Positions 8,597 through 16,854 of a DNA stretch of 32,225 nucleotides are shown here, piece by piece. The stretch is from NCBI GenBank assembly GCA_005804885.1, contig SYOX01000051.1, forward strand, positions 1-32,225. The letters are read 5' to 3'. The first letter of the stretch is position 1, and every line of letters starts with the position of its first letter. The notes under the pieces were generated by a model that saw nothing but the letters and a program-made list of their open reading frames with translations, was not told where the DNA came from and made no database searches. The position numbers and the translations under genes are program-made. This DNA is from Pseudomonadota bacterium (GTDB taxonomy: Bacteria; Myxococcota_A; Bradymonadia; Bradymonadales; GCA-2716585).

Positions 8597-10289
8597 GCAC
8601 GAGGGCGCTGGCCGCGGGCAGCTCCAGCCGAAGCTCGCCGTCCTCCACGCGCCACGACCCCCCCGAGGCCCCCTCCAGCCCATCCGACCACGTCGCCCCG
8701 AGGAGGCTGGCCTTGAGCGAGGGGTCCAGGAAGCTGTGCGCCTGAATGGGCAGCGACACCGGCCCTGAAGGGCCCGCGCCGTTGTGCAGGATCACCAGGA
8801 CCCGGTCGTCGCCCTGGAACCTCAGGTACGCGTAGATCTCCGCCGTGCCGGGGGGAGGGCGCCAGTACTCGAAGTAGGTCCCCGACCGCAGCGCCGCGTG
8901 CCGCCTTCTCAGGCCCACCAGCCGGCGCGTCCAGTCGAAGTTCTGCGCGGGGTGCCCCACATAGCCCTCGGTCGGCCCATCGGGGCGCTGCCCGGCCTCC
9001 CAGGCCCAGGGCGGCATGTCTCGCCGGTTGTCGGGGTCCGATCCCCCCTGCATCCCCAGCTCATTGCCGTAGAAGATTTGCGGGATGCCCGGCAGCGTCA
9101 ACAGCGCCGCCAGCGCCACCCGGTAGCGCCGCGCCCGCAGCGCCTCGTCCCCCTGAAGGGCAGCGGTAAAGCGCTCGACGTCGTGGTTGTCGAGCAGGTT
9201 GGTCATGACCAGCGCGCCGTCGATCCCGTAGTGGTCGATCGTCTCTCGCACCCGCGAGGCCAGCGCCGACACCGACCCGCCGCGCGCCAGCGCGTCGACC
9301 AGCGCGTCGCGCAGCCTGAAGTTGAACATCGAGTCGAAGCCCGCCCCCAGGTAGGGGTCGTAGCGGTCGAGCGACTGGCCGTCCAGGTACTCACCCACCA
9401 GGAAGAGATCCGGGTTGACGCCCCGCACCGCCGGGATCCAGCCCTCTCGGAAGTAGGACAGCGGCACGTGCTTGACCGTGTCCATCCTGATCCCCTTGAT
9501 GGCGTGCCGCGAGGCCCACCCCGCGCTCATCGCGTTGAGGTAGGCGGCCACGTCCGGCCGCTCCTGGGCCAGATCCGGCAGCCCGGCCAGCCCGCAGGTC
9601 ACGGCCGGATCGCCCAGCCGCTCGCAGTCATCGCCGTGGAACCAGTCCGAGTGCTGCTCCCGCAGCCTGGCCCCATACCCGACGTGGTTGACCACCATGT
9701 CGAGGATCAGCCCCATGTCGCGCTCGGCCATGTCGTCGATGAGGGCGTCAAGCTCGCGCGCGTCACCAAAGCGGGGATCGAGCGCGCCATCATCGGGATC
9801 GCGGAAGTCGGCCCAGTAGCCGTGGTAGCCGCAAGCCCCGAAGTGCTCTCCGATCTGCCGATAGAGCGGCGTCGTCCACACCCGGTTGATCCCCAGCTCC
9901 TCCAGGTAGTCGAGCCTCCCGCGCAGCCCCGCCAGATCTCCGCCGTGGAACTTGCGCGGGTTGCCAGGATCAAGGCACCCCGGCGGGCCAGCGTCGTCGT
10001 TGCCAGGGTCGCCGTTGTCGAAGCGATCCGGCAAGGTCAGGTAGATGATCTGATCCGTCAGCGCGGCCAGCCTCGGGCTCACGACGCGCTCGGGCTCAGG
10101 CTCACCCGGCTCGGGTTCGGGCTCGCCCGGCTCGGGCTCGCCCGGCTCGGGATCGCCTGGCTCGGGGGCGTCGAGGGCCTGTCCCGCGTCGGGATCGATG
10201 AGGTCGCCGTCGAGGGTGGGCGGGGCGCAGGCGCTCAGGATCGCGAGGGCCAGGAGCGCGGCCGTCAGCCGGATGTTGTGCAACATCAT
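8583..10289 (-). CDS. Secreted lipoprotein alpha-amylase family (GH13) glycoside hydrolase
   Basis: A 568-residue protein with a lipoprotein signal peptide (lipobox LSAC, Cys21), a Pro-Glu-Gly linker at about residues 41-68, and a complete GH13 barrel. The four conserved regions are visible: DMVVNH (197-202), GIRMDTVKH with the nucleophile Asp270, LVGEYLDG with the acid/base Glu300, and LLDNHD with Asp370. The C-terminal ~90 residues form the beta domain usual in the family. It should hydrolyse or rearrange alpha-1,4-glucans at the cell surface; exact specificity (amylase, cyclomaltodextrinase-like, other) cannot be read. The ATG at 10289 overlaps the TGA of the upstream hydrolase gene (ATGA) and no clear ribosome site is present, so translational coupling is likely. 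The longer open frame running upstream to 11519 is a shadow of the hydrolase gene. Confidence 0.93.
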   Translation of the reverse strand: MMLHNIRLTAALLALAILSACAPPTLDGDLIDPDAGQALDAPEPGDPEPGEPEPGEPEPEPGEPEPERVVSPRLAALTDQIIYLTLPDRFDNGDPGNDDAGPPGCLDPGNPRKFHGGDLAGLRGRLDYLEELGINRVWTTPLYRQIGEHFGACGYHGYWADFRDPDDGALDPRFGDARELDALIDDMAERDMGLILDMVVNHVGYGARLREQHSDWFHGDDCERLGDPAVTCGLAGLPDLAQERPDVAAYLNAMSAGWASRHAIKGIRMDTVKHVPLSYFREGWIPAVRGVNPDLFLVGEYLDGQSLDRYDPYLGAGFDSMFNFRLRDALVDALARGGSVSALASRVRETIDHYGIDGALVMTNLLDNHDVERFTAALQGDEALRARRYRVALAALLTLPGIPQIFYGNELGMQGGSDPDNRRDMPPWAWEAGQRPDGPTEGYVGHPAQNFDWTRRLVGLRRRHAALRSGTYFEYWRPPPGTAEIYAYLRFQGDDRVLVILHNGAGPSGPVSLPIQAHSFLDPSLKASLLGATWSDGLEGASGGSWRVEDGELRLELPAASALVLVAE

Positions 10290-12481
10290 GGATCGCAAGG
10301 GGAATCCTCGTTCTGGTGGGCGGGGACGGAGGGGGCGCCTCGGGTGAGGCTTTCGAGGAAGCAGCGGTACTGGTGCTTGGGGCCTGGGGTTTGGAAGACG
10401 ACCTCGTGGCCGTCCTCGATGGGGTCTTCGGGGTGTTGGACGACGACGCCCGTGGTGGGGTCGAAGCCGGGGACGAGGAGGTTGGCGCTGGCGGGCAGGG
10501 GGATGGTGCGTCGGCCGCTCAGGTCCAGCACCTCGCTCAGGGGGGTGAACTGTCCGGCGACGGGGTGGTCGGCGTCCAGGGGGTCGCCGGCCAGATCGAG
10601 GCCCAGCGACAGGCTCAGGGCGTTGGCCATGGGGGGCAGGATGTAGGTGTCGGCGATGCCCTGGAGCATGAGGACCTGGCGAGGGGCGGCGTCGGGGTCG
10701 GGTCGCCAGATGATGCGGGAGGCGTAGGTGGGGGGATCGGCGGGCTCGGCGGCCCACTGGAGCAGGTTGAGGGCGGGATCGTGCTCGTGGAGATCGCGGC
10801 CTCGGTAGCCGAGCAGGGCGCGGGCGACGGGGCGGATGCGGATGGGTTTTTGCTTGAAGAGGACGTTGGCGATGTAGCTGCCGCCGCCGCCGCTGAGGAT
10901 CATGGCCTTGAGGCGCGGCTCCGCGGCGACGGCGAGCGGCCCGATGGTGGCGCCCATGGAGTGGCCCATGAGGGCGAGCTGGCCTGCGTCGAGGCGCGCG
11001 GGGCCGCCGTCGGCGTCCAGATCGGGGCAGGCGTCGGCGGCGATCTCCAGGGTCGAGATCAGGTGCGCGGTCAGGATCAGCTCCAGGGCGGACTGTCGGA
11101 TGTTGTCGCGCAGGGCCAGGGGGTTGCCGACGTTGAAGACGAGGAGCTGCTCGTCGGCGCCGTTGAAGTTGCGCAGGCCGCCGTGGGGGCCGTCGACGCT
11201 GACGCCGGCCCAGCCCGCGCGGGCGAAGTGGAGCGCCGGGCCCTGGCCGGGCGCCTCGGGGGGGCCGCCGGCGGTGGGGCGAAAGCCTCGGTCGACCAGG
11301 GGGCGATCGCCGCCGCCGCCCGTGCGCACGAAGATCGCCGTGGGGAAGCCCTCCGGCGGCATCGGGCGCCTGGGCAGGGTCACGACGATCCGCGCTCGCT
11401 CGAAGCCCTGGGGGATCAGCGCGCCCTGCGGGTCGAACTCCCAGCCTCCGCCGGCGCGGGTGAAGGGCGGGTCGCCGCTCTGGTAGGTCGGCATCTGGAG
11501 GGTGGTCGAGTAGACGCAATAATCCTCAAAGATCTCATCGGGTTGGAAGGGGGCTTCGGGGCCTGGGAGGGGCTGGGCGAGCGCGGACTGGCGGGCGGAG
11601 ATCATGGGCGCGGCGGGCGCGTCCGTGCGAAAGACCGTCATCGCGGCGATCCGGGCGCGATCGACGGCGGCCTCATCCAGCGCGGCCAGCGCGGTCAGGA
11701 AGTCGCCGAAGGCGGCCTCGGAGAGGCCGTCGGGGCGCCGCCCGTCGAGGATGGCGCGCATTTGTGGTGAGGGGGTCAGCGGGGCGCCGGAGGCGGTGCG
11801 AAGGTCGGTGGTCAGGATGGCGGCGTAGAGGGTGCGCTCATCCAGGGGGGTGCCCTGCATGGGCAGGAGGCCGAGGAGGTTCGGGGCGCCGAAGGGGCCG
11901 CCGTCCGCTTGAAAGCCGCTGGTGAAGGCGAAGCGCGACAGTCGGCGCGGGGAGATGGGATCGACGTCGATGATCAGGGCGGGGGATTGGGGGGAGAGGC
12001 TGCCGTGCAGATCGGGCAGCGAGGCGGGATCGAGGGCCTCGGTGAGCTGGAAGAAGATCGAGGCGCTGGTGGAGAAGCCGCGCGCGTCGCGCTCCAGCAT
12101 CTCGACGAGGCTGGCGACGAGCGGGACGCCCGTGGGGTTGGGGAAGCCGGCCAGATCGACGCGGCCGTCTTCGAGGCGGCGGGACTCGCAGGGCATCGGC
12201 GCGCTGTAGAAGCCCGATCCCAGCGAGAAGTCCATCAGGGCGGCGGGCGGCCCGGCGGGCTCGGGATCGCCGTCGGGCGCGTCCAGATCGTCCGCGTCGA
12301 GATCCCCCGAGTCGAGGCCCCCTGCGTCGGGGCTCCCCGAGTCGGGGCTCCCCGAGTCGGGGTTTCCCGAGTCGGGGCTCCCCGAGTCGGGGTCGGCGTC
12401 GCTCACCGTGGCCGGAGCGGGATCGGCGCACGCCGCGCAGATCAGCGACAGCGCGCAAAGCACCCAGGGGGTGATCTTCAC
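10286..12481 (-). CDS. Lipoprotein alpha/beta hydrolase (lipase/esterase-like)
   Basis: A 731-residue protein starting at GTG 12481, chosen because AAGGAGG lies 5 bp upstream and because it yields a good lipoprotein signal (MKITPWVLCALSLICAAC). A low-complexity linker of Asp-Ser-Gly-Pro repeats follows the lipid-bearing Cys. The C-terminal half carries the nucleophile elbow LMGHSMGATIG (Ser508), with a later GIADTY as a candidate acid and DGHEVVF as a candidate catalytic His, so the triad looks intact. The ~370-residue N-terminal part resembles extended bacterial lipase-type lipoproteins but has no motif I can name. It is the first gene of a two-gene operon with the alpha-amylase (4-base overlap). 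An exported esterase/lipase role in nutrient or prey degradation is inference. Confidence 0.85.
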   Translation of the reverse strand: MKITPWVLCALSLICAACADPAPATVSDADPDSGSPDSGNPDSGSPDSGSPDAGGLDSGDLDADDLDAPDGDPEPAGPPAALMDFSLGSGFYSAPMPCESRRLEDGRVDLAGFPNPTGVPLVASLVEMLERDARGFSTSASIFFQLTEALDPASLPDLHGSLSPQSPALIIDVDPISPRRLSRFAFTSGFQADGGPFGAPNLLGLLPMQGTPLDERTLYAAILTTDLRTASGAPLTPSPQMRAILDGRRPDGLSEAAFGDFLTALAALDEAAVDRARIAAMTVFRTDAPAAPMISARQSALAQPLPGPEAPFQPDEIFEDYCVYSTTLQMPTYQSGDPPFTRAGGGWEFDPQGALIPQGFERARIVVTLPRRPMPPEGFPTAIFVRTGGGGDRPLVDRGFRPTAGGPPEAPGQGPALHFARAGWAGVSVDGPHGGLRNFNGADEQLLVFNVGNPLALRDNIRQSALELILTAHLISTLEIAADACPDLDADGGPARLDAGQLALMGHSMGATIGPLAVAAEPRLKAMILSGGGGSYIANVLFKQKPIRIRPVARALLGYRGRDLHEHDPALNLLQWAAEPADPPTYASRIIWRPDPDAAPRQVLMLQGIADTYILPPMANALSLSLGLDLAGDPLDADHPVAGQFTPLSEVLDLSGRRTIPLPASANLLVPGFDPTTGVVVQHPEDPIEDGHEVVFQTPGPKHQYRCFLESLTRGAPSVPAHQNEDSPCDP
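12298..12393 (-). repeat. 15-bp in-gene tandem repeat (Asp-Ser-Gly-Pro linker)
   Basis: About six imperfect copies of a 15-base unit (core CCCCGAGTCGGGG) encode the DSGSP-type spacer just after the lipoprotein cysteine of the hydrolase. Each unit adds five residues without shifting the frame, so the linker length could vary by slippage. Confidence 0.75.
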
Positions 12482-12750
12482 CTCGACCTCCTTGGCCCTT
12501 CCTCGACGACCACCTCGCGGGGTAGCCTCTCCGGTCGTCAACCGCGGTCGCGGGCCCTGGAGCCTTGGACCGCTCAAGCGCCCCGGAGGGCGCCGCTTCG
12601 AAGCACACAGGCTGCCATTGTGGGGCAAGGGCCGAGCCGGGACAACAAGCCCGCGTCGACGCACCAGGGAACGGGCAAACTCCCCCTGCTGTCCTGCCCC
12701 TCGCCTCACTCCCCCTCCTGTCCTCCCCCTCGCTGCACTCCCCCTCCTGT

Positions 12751-12777
12751 CCTCCCCCTCGTTTCACAAGGGGGAGG
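12751..12777. repeat. Hairpin, 9-bp stem, left arm of element A
   Basis: CCTCCCCCT at 12751-12759 pairs with AGGGGGAGG at 12769-12777 around the loop CGTTTCACA. The same hairpin occurs in the opposite orientation at 13303-13329. It resembles REPIN- or terminator-type intergenic palindromes, but no U-tract follows. Confidence 0.8.
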
Positions 12778-12822
12778 GACGCTCGCGGTTGGGGCACGGT
12801 GGATCGTGGCGTCGACTTCGTT

Positions 12823-12857
12823 GACGGTCACGTCGAGATCGGCGAGTCGACTTCGTT
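12823..12857 (-). repeat. Inverted copy of the 35-bp unit
   Basis: This 35-base segment is the reverse complement of the unit found three times at 13153-13257, with one or two differences. A 12-base partial copy (GTCGACTTCGTT) precedes it at 12811-12822. Confidence 0.8.
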
Positions 12858-13152
12858 GGGTGAGCTCTGCACGTTGACGGTCCACCCGGGCTCGCGCCCG
12901 GGCCTACATTTTGTCCAGGCACGCCCCTTCGGGGCTGGCGATGGGCCTTCAACAATCGGGGGTCAGACCCTCTCAGGACCGTGCGATGTCTGCCTCCGAG
13001 CCCCTGAACATCTCCTGTGAGCTCAGCAAGGGTGACACGCCCCACACACGCTGACACTCCGTCGCCAGCCCCGCCGGAGGGCGGGGCGACGCAGGACAAA
13101 ACCCAAGGCCCGGGCGCGAGCCCGGGTGGGCCGTCAACGTGCGGATCGCACC

Positions 13153-13257
13153 AACGAAGTCGACTCGCCGATCCCGACGTGTCCGTCAACGAAGTCGACT
13201 CGCCGATCTCGACGTGTCCGTCAACGAAGTCGACTCGCCGATCTCTAAGTGTCCGTC
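13153..13257 (+). repeat. Three tandem copies of a 35-bp unit
   Basis: Three head-to-tail copies at 13153-13187, 13188-13222 and 13223-13257 begin AACGAAGTCGACTCGCCGAT and end GTCCGTC. The first two are nearly identical; the third diverges in the middle (TCTAAG for TCGACG). There are no unique spacers, so this is not a CRISPR array. Confidence 0.9.
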
Positions 13258-13302
13258 ATCTCTGCTGATTCGACGATCCGCCGTGCCCGAACCGCGAGCG
13301 TC

Positions 13303-13329
13303 CCTCCCCCTTGTGAAACGAGGGGGAGG
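13303..13329. repeat. Hairpin, 9-bp stem, right arm of element A
   Basis: CCTCCCCCT (13303-13311) pairs with AGGGGGAGG (13321-13329) around loop TGTGAAACG. It is the mirror image of the hairpin at 12751-12777. It is followed directly by about 140 bases that are almost all purine (GGGGGAGGACAGGA-type repeats). Confidence 0.8.
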
Positions 13330-13632
13330 ACAGGAGGGGGAGTGAGGCGAGGGGCAGGACAGCAGGGGGAGTGAAACGAGGGGGAGGACAGGAGGGGGAG
13401 TGAAATGAGGGGGAGTGAGGCGAGGGGGAGTGAGGCGAGGGGGAGGACAGGAGGGGGAGTGAAACTGCGCCGGTGCGTGGGATTGCTCGATCGGCCCGCT
13501 CGGGGTTATGCTCGGCGCGCGCCGGTCCAGCGGCGGCCTCTCGGCACAAGCTCCCGCGCGTTGCCCGGGCTGAGACCGGCGGCGCCGACCCGCATGGCGA
13601 CGGGAGCCATTTTCGGATGGGCGTTCCTGCAC

Positions 13633-15198
13633 ATGGACACACTCGGTGCGCGCGACAGGCTCCCTGAAGGGGCGGTGATCAACGGCCGCTATACCATCAC
13701 GGGCTTCCTCGGCCAGGGTGGCTTCGCCACCGTCTACGAGGGCCGCGACAACCTGATCCAGCGACCGGTCGCGATCAAGCTCCTCGCCCTGCACACCGCC
13801 GACTCCGACGGCCGCGCCCTCCAGGCCAAGATGGAGCGCTTCCACCGAGAGGCCACCGCCGCGGCCCGGATCGAGCACCCCAACGTCGTGACCATCTTCG
13901 ACATGGGCGTCACCGACCTCGTCCCCCACCGACCCTTCATCGTCATGGAGCGCCTCCACGGCCAGGACCTCGAGCAGGCCCTCGCCCAGCGCGGCCCCTT
14001 CGCGGCTCACCGCGCCCTCCCGCTGATGATCGGCGCCCTCGACGCCCTCGGCGCCGGACACGCCCTCGGCGTCATCCACAAGGATCTGAAGCCCTCCAAC
14101 CTCTTCCTCGTCCACCCCGACACCGACAAGGAGGATCTCCGGGTTCTGGACTTCGGCATCGCTCGCCTCGAAGACCAGCGCGGCACCACCGGCAAGGGCA
14201 ATGTCCTCGGCACCCCCCGATACCTCGCCCCCGAGTACATCCAGGACCAGATCGTCAGCCCGCCGCTGGATGTCTACCAGATGGGCCTCATCCTCGTCGA
14301 AGTCCTCACCGGGCGCCCCGCCGTCGACTCCACCAACCCTCTGGAGTGCATCGTCCGACACAGCCGCGGCGACCTCCATGTCGACCCCTCCCTGACCCGG
14401 ACCCCCCTTGGCCCCATCCTGGCCCGCGCGCTCGCCCTCGACCCCGCGCAGCGCTACCCCGACGCCGCCGCCTTCGCCGCCGCGCTGCGCCGCGTCGATC
14501 CCGACGACGTCAACCCCCTCCTCGATCCCGACGACGTGCCGCTGCCCCGGCTCATCGAAGACCCCTCCCTCCCGCCGATGCCCGTACCCCCGGAGGTCGC
14601 GCCGCTCCCCGAGCTGGAGCTCAGCCTCGCGCTCCCGACCGCGCTCCCGCTGGACTCCAGCCCATCCCTGGACAAGGGCGCCCTGCAAAGACCCCTCCCG
14701 CTCGCCTCCCAGCCCGAAACCCCCGCTCGCCCCCTCCATGCGCCCACTGCCCCTGACTTCCCCACCCTCCCCACCGCCAACGCCCTGCCCACCGAAGCCC
14801 GTCGACGCCCTCCGACGCCCCCGGCGCCCCGCGCCGAGCAACCCCAGGCCAGATCGAGCTCCATCGCGCCCATCGTCGGCCTCGTCGCCCTCGCCGTGCT
14901 CATCCTGGCCGCGCTCTACGCCGCGATGATCAACCTGCGCGAAGAGCCGCCCGCCCCCACCCAGGACGCCGCCTTCGTTGACCCCCGCGTCGCCATCGAG
15001 CTCGTCACGAACCCGCCCGGCGCCACCATCATCGAGGCTGGCAAGATCCTCGGAGACACCCCCAAGGCCCTGCTCGTCGAGCCCGACGGCGACGGACGCC
15101 GCGTCAGCCTCCACCACGAGGGCTACTTCCCCACCAAGATCGTCGTCTCTCCCGACGACGCTCCCTCCAAGGTCGTCACGCTCCGCAAGATCCAGTGA
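13633..15198 (+). CDS. Membrane Ser/Thr protein kinase with extracytoplasmic PEGA domain
   Basis: A 521-residue protein. Residues ~20-295 are a Hanks-type kinase: glycine loop FLGQGGFATVYEG, ATP lysine K49, catalytic loop HKDLKPSN (149-156), DFG at 173-175 and LAPEY. The catalytic loop has HKD in place of HRD, making it a non-RD kinase. A Pro-rich linker (~300-405) leads to one membrane helix (about 411-434) and a C-terminal PEGA domain (~452-521, with NPPGATIIEAGKILGDTP). PEGA domains are beta-rich modules common on such kinases in this group. The ATG at 13633 is preferred because the kinase fold begins soon after; an in-frame ATG at 13594 would add 13 residues, and neither has a strong ribosome site. 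It is convergent with the lipoprotein gene at 15218. Confidence 0.9.
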   Translation: MDTLGARDRLPEGAVINGRYTITGFLGQGGFATVYEGRDNLIQRPVAIKLLALHTADSDGRALQAKMERFHREATAAARIEHPNVVTIFDMGVTDLVPHRPFIVMERLHGQDLEQALAQRGPFAAHRALPLMIGALDALGAGHALGVIHKDLKPSNLFLVHPDTDKEDLRVLDFGIARLEDQRGTTGKGNVLGTPRYLAPEYIQDQIVSPPLDVYQMGLILVEVLTGRPAVDSTNPLECIVRHSRGDLHVDPSLTRTPLGPILARALALDPAQRYPDAAAFAAALRRVDPDDVNPLLDPDDVPLPRLIEDPSLPPMPVPPEVAPLPELELSLALPTALPLDSSPSLDKGALQRPLPLASQPETPARPLHAPTAPDFPTLPTANALPTEARRRPPTPPAPRAEQPQARSSSIAPIVGLVALAVLILAALYAAMINLREEPPAPTQDAAFVDPRVAIELVTNPPGATIIEAGKILGDTPKALLVEPDGDGRRVSLHHEGYFPTKIVVSPDDAPSKVVTLRKIQ

Positions 15199-15217
15199 AC
15201 GTCGAAAAAGATAATGT

Positions 15218-15826
15218 CTAGAAGGAGATACGACCCGTGATCAGGTTGCTCCGGGCGCCGCAGGCGTCCTCGACCTGATACTCGAAGCGGTAATCCCCCG
15301 ACACGTCGCCGTCGAAGTACAACCACATCGACAGGCACGCGCCCTGATCCGCCGTCGAGCAGGGCAGGGCGCCCGAGAGCGAACCCCGATCCCCGCCGTC
15401 TCCGAAGGGATCGTTGTAGCGCTCTTCGAAGCGGCCGCAGGACAGGTTGCAGTCGGCGTCCTCGTAGGGGATCAAGAGCAGCACGTCGGCGCCGCGCGCG
15501 TCGAGCCCGAGCGACGTGCGCGGCTCGCCGTCCACGAGGTACTGCGGCCGCCCGAGCCTCGGCGGCGCGTTGCCCTCGCAGCCCGCCACCTCTCCCTCAC
15601 AGGCCCCTGGCTCGGCCCGCTCGATCGAGCTTGAACAGGTCACCTCGCCGAGCCAGGGCGGCTCGATGAAGTAGGCGACGATCGAGGGCTGCTCCGGCTC
15701 GGCCGCCTCGGAGGGCGAGGGCCGCTTGTCCCGTGGCTTGTAATCGATGTCGGCGCAGCCTGCCGCGCACAGGCTCAAGGCTGCGCACGCCGTCCACAAC
15801 GGGCTCGCCGCGATTTTAGAGGCCAT
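15218..15826 (-). CDS. Hypothetical Cys-rich lipoprotein
   Basis: A 202-residue protein with a lipoprotein signal (ALSLCAAGC, lipid Cys about 24). The mature part has about a dozen cysteines (for example EVTCSSS, ACEGEVAGCEG, DADCNLSCG, LPCSTADQGAC), suggesting a disulfide-stabilised extracytoplasmic domain. The C-terminal YFDGDVSGDYRFEYQVEDACG looks like an Ig/beta-sandwich strand pattern. I do not recognise the family. The ATG at 15826 overlaps the last 11 bases of the ADP-ribosylglycohydrolase gene, so the two are probably co-transcribed, although their products should lie in different compartments. The longer open frame upstream is a shadow of that neighbour. Confidence 0.75.
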   Translation of the reverse strand: MASKIAASPLWTACAALSLCAAGCADIDYKPRDKRPSPSEAAEPEQPSIVAYFIEPPWLGEVTCSSSIERAEPGACEGEVAGCEGNAPPRLGRPQYLVDGEPRTSLGLDARGADVLLLIPYEDADCNLSCGRFEERYNDPFGDGGDRGSLSGALPCSTADQGACLSMWLYFDGDVSGDYRFEYQVEDACGARSNLITGRISF

Positions 15827-16760
15827 CGCCGCGCTCGCCAGAGAGCCAGTCTTGAAGGAGCGGCGCCCGCGACGCCCGCCAGTGCGGGTCGATGCCCTGG
15901 GCGCCGACATGAAGGGCGACGATCCCGCCGACGATCGCGCAGGTCGTGTCTCTGTCGCCGAGGCCGGAGACGGTCGCCCACATCGCCTCGGTGAAGTCGT
16001 CGATGTGGCGCGCGGCGCACCAGAGCGCGAAGGGCGCCGTGTCCCGCGAGATGATCCGGCTCCCATTGCCGAGCTTGCCCACGGCCTCGGCCACGCTCGC
16101 CTTAAAGGGGAGCGCCGCGGCCGCGACCAGCCCCGCGCGGGTGTCCCCGTCGGGCGTGCGCTCGACCGCGGCCTGGATCAGCTCGCGGGCGAGCGCCGGG
16201 TCGCCGCGGTGGCGCCAGGCCCACGCCGCCGCGACGGCCACGGCGATGGCCCCGGCCTGCCCCTCGGGGTGCGCGTGGGTGACCTGGGCCGAGGCGCGGG
16301 CCTGGGCGACGACCGCGTCGAGATCCTCGGCGAAGTAGCCCCCGAGCGGCGCGGCGCGCATCGCGCCCCCATTGCCCATCGAGCCTGTGCCGCCGAAGAC
16401 CGCGGCTGCGGCCTCCTGCCAGGGCTCGCCCGCCGCGATCGCGCCGAGGATGTCGTGGGCGCCCGAGCCGTAGCCGCGGTGGGGGTCGTTGACGTAGCGC
16501 CGGACGAAGGCTCTGGCCAGCGCGTCGCGATCGATCTCTTCGAAGCCGTCGAGCACCTCGACGATCGCCAGCGCCATCTCCGTGTCGTCGGTCCAGGCCC
16601 AGGGCCCAGGGGGCTCGGCGCGCTGGGCGATCAGCGCCTCGGCGATGTGGGTGTACCTCAAGAAGAATTGCTCCCCGAAGGCGTCGCCGATCGACAGGCC
16701 CTCCAGCGAGAGCCACGCGCGCTCAAGGCGCGCTGCGCGCTCAAGGGTTGACTTGGTCAT
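15816..16760 (-). CDS. ADP-ribosylglycohydrolase (DraG/ARH) family protein
   Basis: A 314-residue protein with the motifs of the ARH family, enzymes that remove ADP-ribose from proteins or small molecules using paired Mg ions. Visible are LEGLSIGDAFGEQF at the N-terminus, WTDDTEMALAIVE (metal-binding DDT), GNGGAMRAAPLGGYF, THAHPEGQAGAIAVA, and GLGDRDTTCAIVGGIVA, the position of the usual second metal motif GGDTDT. Length is normal for the family. The ATG at 16760 is chosen because AGGAG lies 8 bp upstream and because the N-terminal motif follows directly. It may share a transcript with the aminotransferase 94 bp upstream and the lipoprotein downstream. The substrate cannot be inferred. Confidence 0.9.
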   Translation of the reverse strand: MTKSTLERAARLERAWLSLEGLSIGDAFGEQFFLRYTHIAEALIAQRAEPPGPWAWTDDTEMALAIVEVLDGFEEIDRDALARAFVRRYVNDPHRGYGSGAHDILGAIAAGEPWQEAAAAVFGGTGSMGNGGAMRAAPLGGYFAEDLDAVVAQARASAQVTHAHPEGQAGAIAVAVAAAWAWRHRGDPALARELIQAAVERTPDGDTRAGLVAAAALPFKASVAEAVGKLGNGSRIISRDTAPFALWCAARHIDDFTEAMWATVSGLGDRDTTCAIVGGIVALHVGAQGIDPHWRASRAPLLQDWLSGERGDGL

Positions 16761-16854
16761 GACAGATCTCCTGTGCGTCGCGAGGGCGCTGCTCCGAGGT
16801 GGGTCTGAGGACAAGGTCGCGCAAGGCTTCGATCATCGCCAGCGGCGCGGCCTG

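Larger units (their letters stand above)
12679..13464. repeat. Long imperfect inverted repeat element A (gene-free)
   Basis: No credible gene lies between 12482 and 13632. Most of that gap is a large palindromic structure centred near 13000. From outside in, the left arm (12679-12940) is mirrored by the right arm (13060-13464): pyrimidine-rich versus purine-rich short repeats; a 9-bp-stem hairpin on each side; copies of a 35-bp unit in opposite orientation; a CCCGGGC/GCCCGGG hairpin on each side (12885-12902, 13109-13126); a TTTTGTCC/GGACAAAA pair; and a CGCCCC...GGGCTGGCGA pair. About 120 bp in the middle is unpaired. It separates two divergent genes and so must also contain their promoters, which I could not place. 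Function unknown. Confidence 0.8.

Noticed and set aside
10290..11519. N-terminal extension of the alpha-amylase frame
   Set aside because: It is Arg/Pro-rich, overlaps the hydrolase gene on the same strand in another frame, and the real lipoprotein start is at 10289.
12751..12777. Rho-independent terminator
   Set aside because: The stem is good but no run of T follows on either strand, and no gene ends close by.
13153..13257. Possible CRISPR array (three 35-bp repeats)
   Set aside because: The copies are directly adjacent with no unique spacers, and there are no cas genes.
12565..13345. Open frames through element A on both strands
   Set aside because: Several overlapping frames are open in the repeat; translations are low-complexity and mirrored by the inverted arms, so they are not genes.
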